DNA of 64,000 nt from GCA-2794515 sp034436155. Its GTDB lineage: Bacteria; Chloroflexota; Anaerolineae; Aggregatilineales; Phototrophicaceae. Of this stretch, positions 54,914-63,435 are shown one piece after another (position 1 is the first letter of the stretch; each line of letters opens with the position of its first letter). Under the pieces are notes generated by a model, which saw only the letters and a list, made by a program, of their open reading frames with translations, was not told the origin of the DNA and ran no database searches. The DNA lies in assembly GCA_034436155.1 (NCBI GenBank), contig DAOTVP010000008.1:1-64000 (forward strand). The letters are read 5' to 3'. The translations under genes were made by a program, and so were the position numbers.

Positions 54914-54948
54914 AAAAAATAAATCAATCCACGCAAAAGCATGGATTG
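54914..54948 (-). terminator. rho-independent terminator after the response regulator gene
   Basis: On the minus strand CAATCCA (54948-54942) and TGGATTG (54931-54925) pair around a small inner GC stem with a TTTT loop, followed by ATTTATTTTTT (54924-54914). It ends the tilS-response regulator unit and lies only 15 bases before the start codon of the esterase-CapA gene. Confidence 0.65.
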
Positions 54949-54983
54949 TTCACATCAATCATATCAAAACGAATCTTTCAGAT

Positions 54984-55850
54984 TTATTCAGATTCGCCAT
55001 TTTCACCCGATTTTTCGTTCAGGCGATAGCCAATCCCGCGCACATTGACGATTAAATCGGCTTCGGTGCTGACTTCTTTCAGTTTACGGCGTAAGTTGCT
55101 AACATGTGGGCGGATGACTTCGCGGGCTTCGACCTCTTCAACCGCATATCCACGCACTTCGCGCACCAATTCGCTACATGTCACGACACGACCACGATGT
55201 GCCGCTAAGTAGAGCAACAAATCAAATTCGGTGGGGGTTAAATCTATTTGTTTTTCTTCAATCGAAATTTGATAACGTTTGGGGAAGAGCAACATCGGAC
55301 CCAGTTGCATACTGGCATTCATGTCGGCTTCACTGAGGGTATCTACGGTTGGTTTAACTTTTTCGTCATTGGTTTTCTGAAGTGTCACATCTGATACAGC
55401 TAATTCATACACATCACTTTTAATCGCATCTAACAAATTGCGCCGACGTTTGAGATTACGCGCCCGTTCTACACCACGCGCCACACTTTGGCGAATATCG
55501 GCGTTAGAACTGGGTTTGATGAGGTAATCGTGCGCTCCCAAGCGTAAGGCTTCGACCGCGTTGCCTAATGTGGCATACGCTGTCATGAGGATGACAATAA
55601 CCTCTGGGGCTTGCTCCCGAATACGACGCAATAATTCAATCCCATCTATACCGGGCATCCGAATATCGGTCAGCACCACATCAAAGGCTTGGCGAGCTAT
55701 CATGTCGAGGGCTTCTTCGCCATTTGCCGCTTCGCTCACCATATACCCCACTTTTTGAAGCGTTTTGCTCACCGAATAGCGATTAGCTCCTTCATCATCA
55801 ACCACCAAAATATATGCCGCCTCTTGTGTGATGCTGGTTGTGCTGGTCAT
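54984..55850 (-). CDS. response regulator, REC + OmpR/PhoB-type winged helix
   Basis: A 288-residue two-component regulator. Receiver domain residues about 12-130 have the acidic pair DDE (18-20), phosphoacceptor Asp62 (LTDIRMPG), switch Thr in MTAYA and Lys112 (LIKPSS). A long linker leads to a DNA-binding winged helix (about 195-280) with TPTEFDLLLYLA and VRGIGYRL. No sensor kinase is adjacent on either side, so it is an orphan here. It is followed by a terminator and lies 90 bases after tilS. Confidence 0.93.
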   Translation of the reverse strand: MTSTTSITQEAAYILVVDDEGANRYSVSKTLQKVGYMVSEAANGEEALDMIARQAFDVVLTDIRMPGIDGIELLRRIREQAPEVIVILMTAYATLGNAVEALRLGAHDYLIKPSSNADIRQSVARGVERARNLKRRRNLLDAIKSDVYELAVSDVTLQKTNDEKVKPTVDTLSEADMNASMQLGPMLLFPKRYQISIEEKQIDLTPTEFDLLLYLAAHRGRVVTCSELVREVRGYAVEEVEAREVIRPHVSNLRRKLKEVSTEADLIVNVRGIGYRLNEKSGENGESE

Positions 55851-55940
55851 AACACGCTACCCTTTAGCTCTTTATGCTTTACTTATGCTGTCTTAATCAT
55901 AGACCATCATGATTTATTTTTCAATAGGACTAGGCAAAAA

Positions 55941-57365
55941 CTAGCCCTCTCTATTAGGGACATAATTAATAAAAACCGAATAGATCTTAGACGAAGAAGC
56001 ATCAGCAACAAATCCATCAGCAATAGCTATATCAGCCCATAAAATCATGGCAATTTGATCGTTCACACACAAAATCGGCACATTTGGGCGTATTTGTTGT
56101 GGAATTTTGTTATTTATCATCCAATTTTTAATACTTTGATGCTTGCCCATCATCCCTTTTGGGGCAAAACGGTCATGCGGACGGCGTGTCCTGAGTGTGA
56201 GATTTGCGCCATCAGGTAGGGTTAGATATGCCACAGCCGATTTATGAATTTTTTCCTCAATTGTCAATTGCCAGCCACCTAAAGTATAGATTTCGCCAAT
56301 TTGGATAGGTATCTGACTATTCTCAGGCAAGAGTAATTGATCTTGTGGAAGCGATTGTACGGTAGAATGATGCTCCAAAATCAAGTCATCATACATCACA
56401 CACAATTGCCACCCATGCGGAAATTGCGCGATTGCGCCGTTCTCGCCCATCATACCGATATGAACCGCATGAGTGATATGTTCATAGGTGATATTGGGGA
56501 TGTCATCGAGCAAATGCGTCAATAATTTTCGTTGATACGCCACATGCCATGAGCAGAATTGTCGGCGCGGGATCAAAAACTTGCCACGATCGTGTTTAAT
56601 CTGAGGCAAAATCGTGGTGATAAATGTGCGGTGCAATGCGTCTTGCGATTCGGCGTGAATATCGGCAAAACGGGCTAATGCCGATGATACCTGTGGGTTG
56701 ATAGTCGCCAATAATGGCATGATTTGGTGGCGAATTGCGTTGCGTGTGAGGGTTACATCGTCATTAGACGGGTCAAAGACGGGGTTTAATCCGTTTTCGG
56801 CGCAATATAATTCCAGTTGCTTGCGCGATGTCATCAATAACGGGCGCACCAGTCGTAAATGAGGCGCATACGGACATGGCGAAATCCAGCGCATCCCAAG
56901 CGAGCTACCCGTCCCGCGGATGAGTTGAAATAGCACCGTTTCGGCTTGGTCATCTTGATGATGCGCCGTGACGATGGTGGTCGCGCCAATTTGTTGCGCC
57001 ACATCCGCCAAAAATTGATAGCGTGCTTGGCGGGCGGCTTCTTCGAGGCTGAGTTTTTGTGCAGATTGCATCGCCAAAACATCGCCATGACCGATGGTAT
57101 AGGGTATATTTAAGGTTTGTGCGAATTGCCCGACCAAATGCGTTTCTGCCGTTGCTTCTGGGCGCAAGCCATGATTAAATGTAGCGATGTGAATTTCAAG
57201 TTGCAGATTATGGCATAAATCCGCTAAGATATGTGCTAATGCCATAGAGTCGGTGCCACCCGACACCCCTATCACCAATTTTTCGTGTGGGGAAAAGAGA
57301 TGCAGATGCCGTATAAGTGCTATAAGGTTTTGGCGTAGAAAATGTGTTATTTCTTTCGTTGGCAT
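55941..57365 (-). CDS. tilS: tRNA(Ile)-lysidine synthetase TilS
   Basis: TilS adds lysine to C34 of tRNA-Ile(CAU) so that it reads AUA. The 474 residues show the PP-loop GVSGGTDSMALAHIL near the N-terminus, TIVTAHHQDDQAET and RTRRPHDRFAPKGMMGKHQ in the C-terminal TilS domain, and a final IAMILWADIAIADGF. I take ATG 57365; a frame from 57500 would run across the mreB start. tilS is divergent from mreB with only 59 bases between start codons. Confidence 0.93.
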   Translation of the reverse strand: MPTKEITHFLRQNLIALIRHLHLFSPHEKLVIGVSGGTDSMALAHILADLCHNLQLEIHIATFNHGLRPEATAETHLVGQFAQTLNIPYTIGHGDVLAMQSAQKLSLEEAARQARYQFLADVAQQIGATTIVTAHHQDDQAETVLFQLIRGTGSSLGMRWISPCPYAPHLRLVRPLLMTSRKQLELYCAENGLNPVFDPSNDDVTLTRNAIRHQIMPLLATINPQVSSALARFADIHAESQDALHRTFITTILPQIKHDRGKFLIPRRQFCSWHVAYQRKLLTHLLDDIPNITYEHITHAVHIGMMGENGAIAQFPHGWQLCVMYDDLILEHHSTVQSLPQDQLLLPENSQIPIQIGEIYTLGGWQLTIEEKIHKSAVAYLTLPDGANLTLRTRRPHDRFAPKGMMGKHQSIKNWMINNKIPQQIRPNVPILCVNDQIAMILWADIAIADGFVADASSSKIYSVFINYVPNREG

Positions 57366-57370
57366 AGCTA

Positions 57371-57379
57371 TGTTATAAT
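57371..57379 (+). promoter_or_regulatory. extended -10 promoter of the mreBCD operon
   Basis: TGT followed by TATAAT (57374-57379), about 46 bases before the mreB GTG at 57425. The element begins 6 bases beyond the divergent tilS start codon, so RNA polymerase at this site would cover the tilS start region. Confidence 0.55.
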
Positions 57380-57424
57380 CCTCGACTGACCTGCAAGGCG
57401 AATTTATGCCGTTAGGAGCAGTGT

Positions 57425-58486
57425 GTGTTAAGTCCATTCGATTATTTTTTTGGCTTATTCTCCCTAGATATAGGGATAGATTTGGGAACAGCAAATACAT
57501 TGGTGAGTGTGCGCGGTAAGGGCATCGTCATCAATGAACCATCCTTTGTCGCCACAGAACGTCGGACGGGTATCCCGCGCGAAGTCGGGGCGCGTGCCAA
57601 AGAGATGTGGAGCAAAAATCCCAAAGAAATCATTATTGTGCGTCCTCTACGTGATGGAGTCATCAGCGACCCTGATATCACAGCGGCAATGTTGACCCAC
57701 CTCATCCGTAAGGCTCATGAACATACATGGGTGCCTGTGCCACGTCCGCGAGTGGTGATCGGCATTCCTAGTGGTGTGACCGAAGTAGAAAAGCGTGCTG
57801 TATACGATGCCGCCTATAACGCAGGTGCGCGGGTGGTGCATTTGGTCGAAGAACCAGTCGCCGCGGCAATTGGCGCGGGTTTGCCTGTCACCGAAACACG
57901 CGGAAGTATGATTATTGATATTGGCGGTGGCACAACCGAAATCGCGATCTTTTCGCTCGGCGGCATCGTCATCAGTCGCTCCATCCGTGTCGCGGGTGAT
58001 GAAATGGATGAAGATATTGTACAACATATGCGAAAAAAGCATAACTTACTCATCGGTGAACCCACTGCAGAACGGGTCAAAATTGAAATTGGATCGGCAT
58101 ATCCCCTCCCCCAAGAACGCACCACCTTGGTCAGTGGACGCAATTTGGTCACAGGATTGCCAAGTAAAGTTGAGGTCAGTTCGGTTGAAATCCGCGATGC
58201 TATTAGCGGGTCGGTGAATATCATCATAGATACCGTAAAAGATGCGCTCGATGATACCCCACCTGAATTGGTCGCCGATTTAATCGAAAGTGGGATTTGC
58301 TTAGCAGGTGGTGGTAGCCAACTCAAAGGACTCGCCGCACGCTTATCTGATGAACTGAATATTCGCGTTTGGGTCGCAGAAGACCCCATGACCGCCGTCG
58401 CCAGAGGCGCAAGTCGCATCATGGAAGATTATAACAACCTGCGCCGTCTGTTGGTCGGCATTGAACGTGGCAGTACATGGCACTAA
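57425..58486 (+). CDS. mreB: rod-shape cytoskeletal actin homologue MreB
   Basis: MreB filaments guide lateral wall synthesis at the inner membrane face. The 353 residues start at GTG 57425 (AGGAG six bases upstream) and contain phosphate 1 LGTANTLV, connect 1 IGIPSGVTEVEKRAV, phosphate 2 IIDIGGGTTEIAIFSLGG and adenosine-site LAGGGSQLKGLA. An N-terminal amphipathic/hydrophobic stretch (FDYFFGLF) can bind membrane. First gene of a morphogenesis operon. Confidence 0.96.
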   Translation: MLSPFDYFFGLFSLDIGIDLGTANTLVSVRGKGIVINEPSFVATERRTGIPREVGARAKEMWSKNPKEIIIVRPLRDGVISDPDITAAMLTHLIRKAHEHTWVPVPRPRVVIGIPSGVTEVEKRAVYDAAYNAGARVVHLVEEPVAAAIGAGLPVTETRGSMIIDIGGGTTEIAIFSLGGIVISRSIRVAGDEMDEDIVQHMRKKHNLLIGEPTAERVKIEIGSAYPLPQERTTLVSGRNLVTGLPSKVEVSSVEIRDAISGSVNIIIDTVKDALDDTPPELVADLIESGICLAGGGSQLKGLAARLSDELNIRVWVAEDPMTAVARGASRIMEDYNNLRRLLVGIERGSTWH

Positions 58487-58508
58487 AACACGATAAACAG
58501 GTGATGAT

Positions 58509-59360
58509 GTGAGACGTGGTTGGCGCTCTAATCGAGTATTTTTCTTTCTATTTTGCTTATTAATCTGTATTTTGCTCATCTTTGGGAGCATTTCAGGCAG
58601 GTTAAATGGGATTGAAAATATCCTCAGCGCCCCACTTGAGGTCATTAGCACCTTTTTTAATCGGGCGGCGCAAACCGCTAACGATTTTTTTAGCAATTTC
58701 GTCAATAATCAGTCGCTCAGAGAACGCAACGCCGAATTAGAAGAGGCACTCGCCCGCGCCCAAGCCGAATTGGTCGAATTGCGCGAAATCGCTAGTGACG
58801 CAACCCGTCTATCTGAACTGCTCGATTATGTCTCGGCGGTTCAAAATCAAGAAACACTCACGGCAGAGGTCATTGGATATGACCAAAACAACTTTTTACG
58901 CACAATTATCATCAACAAAGGCGCACGCGATGGTGTGGCAGTGGGGATGCCGGTTGTCACACGGCAAGGATTAGTCGGGCGGATAATCGATGTGACGGCA
59001 CTCGCCGCCCGCGTGTTACTCATCACCGACCCTAGCAGTAGTGTGAGCGCCCGCCTACAAATTTCTCGGGCACAAGGCACGGTTCAAGGATTGCTCACAG
59101 GCAGTTTACGCATGGGGCTTATCCCATTAGGGGCGACTATCGAGGTTGGTGATGTGGTGCTAACATCGGGATTGGGGGGCAATTTTCCGCCAGATATCGT
59201 CATCGGGCAAGTAACCAGCGTGCGCCAATTTGAATTTGAACTCAATCAAGAGGCAGAAGTCCGCAGTTTAGTCAATTTTGATACGCTCGAATTCGTGTTG
59301 GTCATCACCAATTTTGTGCCAATAGATATTTCTGTATTCGATGAAGAAACAACACCCTAA
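58509..59360 (+). CDS. mreC: rod-shape protein MreC
   Basis: A 283-residue bitopic membrane protein. After RGWRSNR a single transmembrane helix (about 10-30), then a coiled coil (about 60-95, LRERNAELEEALARAQAEL), and the two beta-barrel MreC core (TAEVIGYDQNNFLRTIIINKG split over barrels, VGMPVVTRQGLVGRI). It scaffolds the elongasome. Start is GTG 58509 with AGGTGA upstream. Confidence 0.93.
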   Translation: MRRGWRSNRVFFFLFCLLICILLIFGSISGRLNGIENILSAPLEVISTFFNRAAQTANDFFSNFVNNQSLRERNAELEEALARAQAELVELREIASDATRLSELLDYVSAVQNQETLTAEVIGYDQNNFLRTIIINKGARDGVAVGMPVVTRQGLVGRIIDVTALAARVLLITDPSSSVSARLQISRAQGTVQGLLTGSLRMGLIPLGATIEVGDVVLTSGLGGNFPPDIVIGQVTSVRQFEFELNQEAEVRSLVNFDTLEFVLVITNFVPIDISVFDEETTP

Positions 59361-59366
59361 CCTCCA

Positions 59367-59864
59367 ATGGCAAACTTTCTCAGCTTTCCTATTCTTATCC
59401 TTGCGGCAGTTTTACAAGCCACCTTCATGCCCCAAATCCGTTTGTTGGGGGGGAATCCCGATTTAGTCTATCTAATTGTGCTGTCATGGTCTATCAATGC
59501 ATCGTTAGATAGCAGTGTGTTATGGGCATTTGTGGGTGGCATCTCGCTAGATTTAATGTCGTATGCGCCATTAGGCACATCTACTTTAGGATTGATCATC
59601 ACGGTATTTGTCATCAGTGGGATTGGCGGGCAGGTGTATCGCATTGGTTTTGTATTGCTCATCGGATCGGTACTCATCGGCACATTCTTTCAACAAATCC
59701 TCATCATGACATTGCTCACCATCACAGGGTATTCGGTGGATTGGGGGCTAAGTTTGGGCTATGTGGTTGCGCCAACCATCTTCTATAATTTAGTGTTCAT
59801 ATTGCCCGTTTATTGGTTTATACGGCGGATTCAACGCCGTGTTTTACCAAGAGGTGAGCAGTAA
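59367..59864 (+). CDS. mreD: rod-shape membrane protein MreD
   Basis: A 165-residue polytopic protein with about five transmembrane helices. FLSFPILILAAVLQATFMP and GGNPDLVYLIVLSWS, then GGISLDLMSYAPLGTSTLG, match the MreD pattern (GFVxGLxxDxxxxxxLG). It partners MreC. It follows mreC after 6 bases. Confidence 0.9.
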   Translation: MANFLSFPILILAAVLQATFMPQIRLLGGNPDLVYLIVLSWSINASLDSSVLWAFVGGISLDLMSYAPLGTSTLGLIITVFVISGIGGQVYRIGFVLLIGSVLIGTFFQQILIMTLLTITGYSVDWGLSLGYVVAPTIFYNLVFILPVYWFIRRIQRRVLPRGEQ

Positions 59865-59898
59865 ATTTGAATCATTCAGTCATTGTGAGGTGTGCTTG

Positions 59899-62202
59899 AT
59901 GAAAAACAGACTGATGCCCTTTCAGGGATGGCGTTTGACGATGTTTCAGGCGGTGATGGTGGCGACATTTGCCCTATTTGCCCTGCGGATGTATCAAATG
60001 CAAATCATCAATGGGGCAGATGCACAAATCGCCGCCGATGACAACCGCTTTAATACACAACCACTTCCTGCTGATAGAGGTGTCATTTTTGATAGGTACA
60101 ATCAAACGCTTGCGCGAAATGTGCCTGCATATGTGGTACGCATCACCCCCGCGTTATTGCCCAATGACCGCGAGGCAGAACTCGCCATATTTAACAAATT
60201 ATCTGCCTTAACAGGTGTACCGCCCACGCGGGCTATCGCCGATGCCAGTGGGCGCAATGTTCGCAGTATCGAAGAATTGGTGGCAATTGGTGAAGGTATC
60301 GCCCCATTCCGCCCCGTGCCAATTGCCCAAGATGTGCCATTGCGCGTGGCGCTCCAAATCATGGAAGAAAGTTACGAGTTGCCCGGTGTAGATGTATTGG
60401 TTGGTGCGGTACGGCAATATCCAACATCCGATGCAACCGCGCATATCATCGGCTACATGGGTCCCATCCCGCCAGAACAGCAATTAGCACTCATCGAACA
60501 AGGATACGATCCTGCATTTGATCGCATCGGTTATGACGGGTTAGAACGCTTTTTAGAGACCTTACTCTCTGGGCAACGCGGGCGTATCGTGCGTGAAGTG
60601 GATGTGGCGGGGCAAGAACAAGCCATTGTTGAACGGGTTGAGCCTGTGGCGGGGCAAAATATTCGCCTGACGATTGATGTAGAATTGCAACGTGCCGCCC
60701 AACAAGCCCTGATTGACCAAATTGCGACTATCAATGAACGAGAAGGTCGCATTGTCACAGAAGCGGGTGTTGTGCTGGTGGTAAACCCCAATACGGGCGA
60801 AATTCTGACGATGGTGAGCTATCCCAATTATGATAATTCGCGCTTTGCCCGCAGTATTGATGTCCAGTATTATCTCGATTTACTAGAGCGCAACCGTAAC
60901 CCGTTGCTGAATCAGGCAATCGGCTCGTTATATCCACCAGGATCGGCATGGAAGCTCATCACCGCCGCGGCTGTCCTCGAAGAAGATATTATCGATGCGG
61001 GGACAGCTCTTTTCGATGGTGGCGACTTGTTGGTGCAAAATTTTTATGCTCCCAATGACCGCGCCCAAGACCAACGATTTGTGTGTTGGGCAAGAAATAT
61101 CGGCGGACATGCGTTTGTCAACCTCGTAGATGCCATCGCTTATAGTTGTAATGTGTATTTTTATCAGGTGGGTGGTGGCAATTATCCCGCCGTTTCGGAG
61201 GCGCTTTTACGGCGTGGCGGGCTGGGAATTAATAATCTGGTACGCTATGCGACTGCGCTCGGTATCGGTTCGGAACTAGGTGTCGAGTTACCGGGCGAAT
61301 TGGCGGGACGAATGCCAGACCCAACTTGGAAACGGATTACCAAAGGTGAAAATTGGTCTACTGGTGATACGTATAATGCGGCATTCGGGCAAGGATATGT
61401 GAATGTCACCCCGCTACAACTCATGATGTCGGTGGCGGCATTGGTCAATGATGGCGTGTTGTATCAGCCCACTATTATCAAAGACTTTTTAGATGCAGAA
61501 CGCAATGTCACTGTGCCATTTGAGCCCAAAATTTTGCGGACAGTCAATTTAGATTATGCCAATCCAGATGGGTCTATCTATTTGCTACAACTCGAAGATA
61601 TGCTCATCCAACGCGAAAATAGCCTTGCCTGTGTCTGTGAGTCTGATAGTCCATTTTATAATCCGTTGCGATGCGATCCCGATAATTATGTCGGCACTGT
61701 CGATGTCAATCCAGCGTTAGAGGTGGATGACTTTCGGGAATATCGGATTCATATCCCACTCAATTACAATTTTAATGGTCAAGTTTGTCAACCTTTGCGT
61801 TGGAGTAGCACGCCCTTTATACCCGCCTTCCTCAGTAGTGAAAATTTAGAATATGTGCGTATAGGGATGCGCGAAGCCGTCACCCGTGAATTTGGCACGG
61901 CAAAAGGCGCAAATCTGCCGTATGTTGAAGTAGCGGGTAAAACAGGCACTGCCGAATACTGCGATGATATTGCGGGACCGTTGGGGTTATGCAAACCGGG
62001 CGGTTGGCCCGCTCATGCGTGGTTTACAGCGTATGCACCTTACGAAAATCCAGAAATTTTAGTCGTCGCATTCATCTATAACGGTATCGAAGGCTCATCA
62101 AATGCGTTGCCTGTGGCGGTTAAGACGATCGAAGCCTACTTCAGATTGAAAAATGAACGTGAAAATCGCCCCGCCAATCAACTTGCGCTCACGCCACCAT
62201 GA
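59899..62202 (+). CDS. mrdA: penicillin-binding protein 2 (elongasome transpeptidase)
   Basis: A 767-residue class B PBP that cross-links peptidoglycan during elongation. ATG 59899 has AGGTG seven bases upstream and starts 34 bp after mreD; a frame from 59839 overlaps mreD. One N-terminal transmembrane helix, then a pedestal with ADRGVIFDRYNQTLA, and the transpeptidase with Ser349 in PGSAWK, S416-C417-N418 (SxN) and K681-T-G-T. Between the SxN and KTGT motifs is a Cys-rich insertion (LACVCESD, PLRCD, GQVCQPL, EYCDD, GLCKPGG), unusual for the family and suggesting disulfides outside the cell. Confidence 0.94.
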   Translation: MKNRLMPFQGWRLTMFQAVMVATFALFALRMYQMQIINGADAQIAADDNRFNTQPLPADRGVIFDRYNQTLARNVPAYVVRITPALLPNDREAELAIFNKLSALTGVPPTRAIADASGRNVRSIEELVAIGEGIAPFRPVPIAQDVPLRVALQIMEESYELPGVDVLVGAVRQYPTSDATAHIIGYMGPIPPEQQLALIEQGYDPAFDRIGYDGLERFLETLLSGQRGRIVREVDVAGQEQAIVERVEPVAGQNIRLTIDVELQRAAQQALIDQIATINEREGRIVTEAGVVLVVNPNTGEILTMVSYPNYDNSRFARSIDVQYYLDLLERNRNPLLNQAIGSLYPPGSAWKLITAAAVLEEDIIDAGTALFDGGDLLVQNFYAPNDRAQDQRFVCWARNIGGHAFVNLVDAIAYSCNVYFYQVGGGNYPAVSEALLRRGGLGINNLVRYATALGIGSELGVELPGELAGRMPDPTWKRITKGENWSTGDTYNAAFGQGYVNVTPLQLMMSVAALVNDGVLYQPTIIKDFLDAERNVTVPFEPKILRTVNLDYANPDGSIYLLQLEDMLIQRENSLACVCESDSPFYNPLRCDPDNYVGTVDVNPALEVDDFREYRIHIPLNYNFNGQVCQPLRWSSTPFIPAFLSSENLEYVRIGMREAVTREFGTAKGANLPYVEVAGKTGTAEYCDDIAGPLGLCKPGGWPAHAWFTAYAPYENPEILVVAFIYNGIEGSSNALPVAVKTIEAYFRLKNERENRPANQLALTPP

Positions 62203-63368
62203 AAGGTTCTTTGAACGTGCTACCCTCTTTGTTGCCATCTCGCCAGCTACTCATCTATTGGTTGCCTGCCCTTATCGCAGGCGCAATTGTTTGGATAACC
62301 TTTCTCACTATCGGACAGACCCCACTGGTGCGTTCTAGTGGCTTGGCGTTGGTGATTGTAGGCATTAGCCTCACGATGCGCCGATTTGGAGCAGTGGTAG
62401 CGACACTCGGTGGGGTTTCATTGGCGCTCTCGCCCGCTTTTTGGTCACAGACGGGTGGCGCGACCAGTTTTGTGCCTGCCACGGTGGTCATTGCTATGAT
62501 TCTGGCGGGTGCTATCAGCATTTTAGTCATCCAATTTCTCAAACGCCCCTATTTGGCGCTCGGCGTGGGTGTATTGGTCTTTGCCGTGATATTCATGAGT
62601 CAAATCGGCACACCGCGCAGTTTACGCCTGACCTCGCTCATGACAGCATGGTTGCTATTTTTGTTGATAGAAGCTCTCTTTCAGAGCAATCCGCGCCCCG
62701 ATGAAAAACCTGCCATGCCGATTATGCCCCAGCAATATGTGGGTATGTTGCTGATTTTAGGCATCGGTATCATCAATGACCCATTATTTGTGTTGATATT
62801 ACCCGCAGTCGCGCTAGGTTTATGGTTATCATCCACACGTATCCCGTTATGGTATTGGGGCATCATGCTCATCCTAACGGGATTAGGCATTTATGGCATC
62901 ACGATCAGTTATATTGACCCCGATTTATGGGGAACATCGGCATTAGTCGCACATCAGACGCAACTCATCACCCCATATATCATCGCCGATGGCTGGCGCG
63001 AGGGGTTGCGATGGCTCGATTTATTGGGGATGAGCATATCGCAATTCACCATTATCGGCGCACTCTTGAGCATCTTGGGGTTGGCTCGCATGGCGCGGTG
63101 GTATCCTGTTTTGGGTGTTGTGCTGATGGTGGCGTATGCCACCCATGCCATATTCGCCTTAGTTTATTTTGGTCAAGATCGCCCCGTGTTGATTATGCCC
63201 CTCTTCATCATTCAGATGATCTGGTTGGCGTATGCCATTTATTCATTTGGTGAATGGTTGAGCAAATTCAAACGATTTCAAAAAATAGACACCCGCCTTA
63301 TCGCAGGCTTGTTATTCTCGGCATTACCCCTATATTTATTCATTGAATTGATGAGCAATTTGTCCTAA
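62199..63368 (+). CDS. polytopic membrane protein of unknown family, coupled to PBP2
   Basis: A 389-residue protein with about ten hydrophobic segments and short loops. It occupies the place where RodA, the glycosyltransferase partner of PBP2, usually lies, but I see no SEDS motifs. It shares no recognisable catalytic motif; loops are short and mostly Arg/Pro/Gln-containing (SNPRPDEKPAMPIMPQQY). The start overlaps the PBP2 stop by ATGA. A transport, lipid-handling or scaffolding role is possible; none is supported by motif. Confidence 0.78.
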   Translation: MKGSLNVLPSLLPSRQLLIYWLPALIAGAIVWITFLTIGQTPLVRSSGLALVIVGISLTMRRFGAVVATLGGVSLALSPAFWSQTGGATSFVPATVVIAMILAGAISILVIQFLKRPYLALGVGVLVFAVIFMSQIGTPRSLRLTSLMTAWLLFLLIEALFQSNPRPDEKPAMPIMPQQYVGMLLILGIGIINDPLFVLILPAVALGLWLSSTRIPLWYWGIMLILTGLGIYGITISYIDPDLWGTSALVAHQTQLITPYIIADGWREGLRWLDLLGMSISQFTIIGALLSILGLARMARWYPVLGVVLMVAYATHAIFALVYFGQDRPVLIMPLFIIQMIWLAYAIYSFGEWLSKFKRFQKIDTRLIAGLLFSALPLYLFIELMSNLS

Positions 63369-63435
63369 TCAATAGCACATATTCAAAAAAACGTTATCCT
63401 TATACATAGTTTACTGTGACACACGAGTGGATATT

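Noticed and set aside
57366..57500. TilS extension across the mreB start
   Set aside because: Would cover the mreB promoter, ribosome-binding site and first codons; TilS family begins near MPTKEI.
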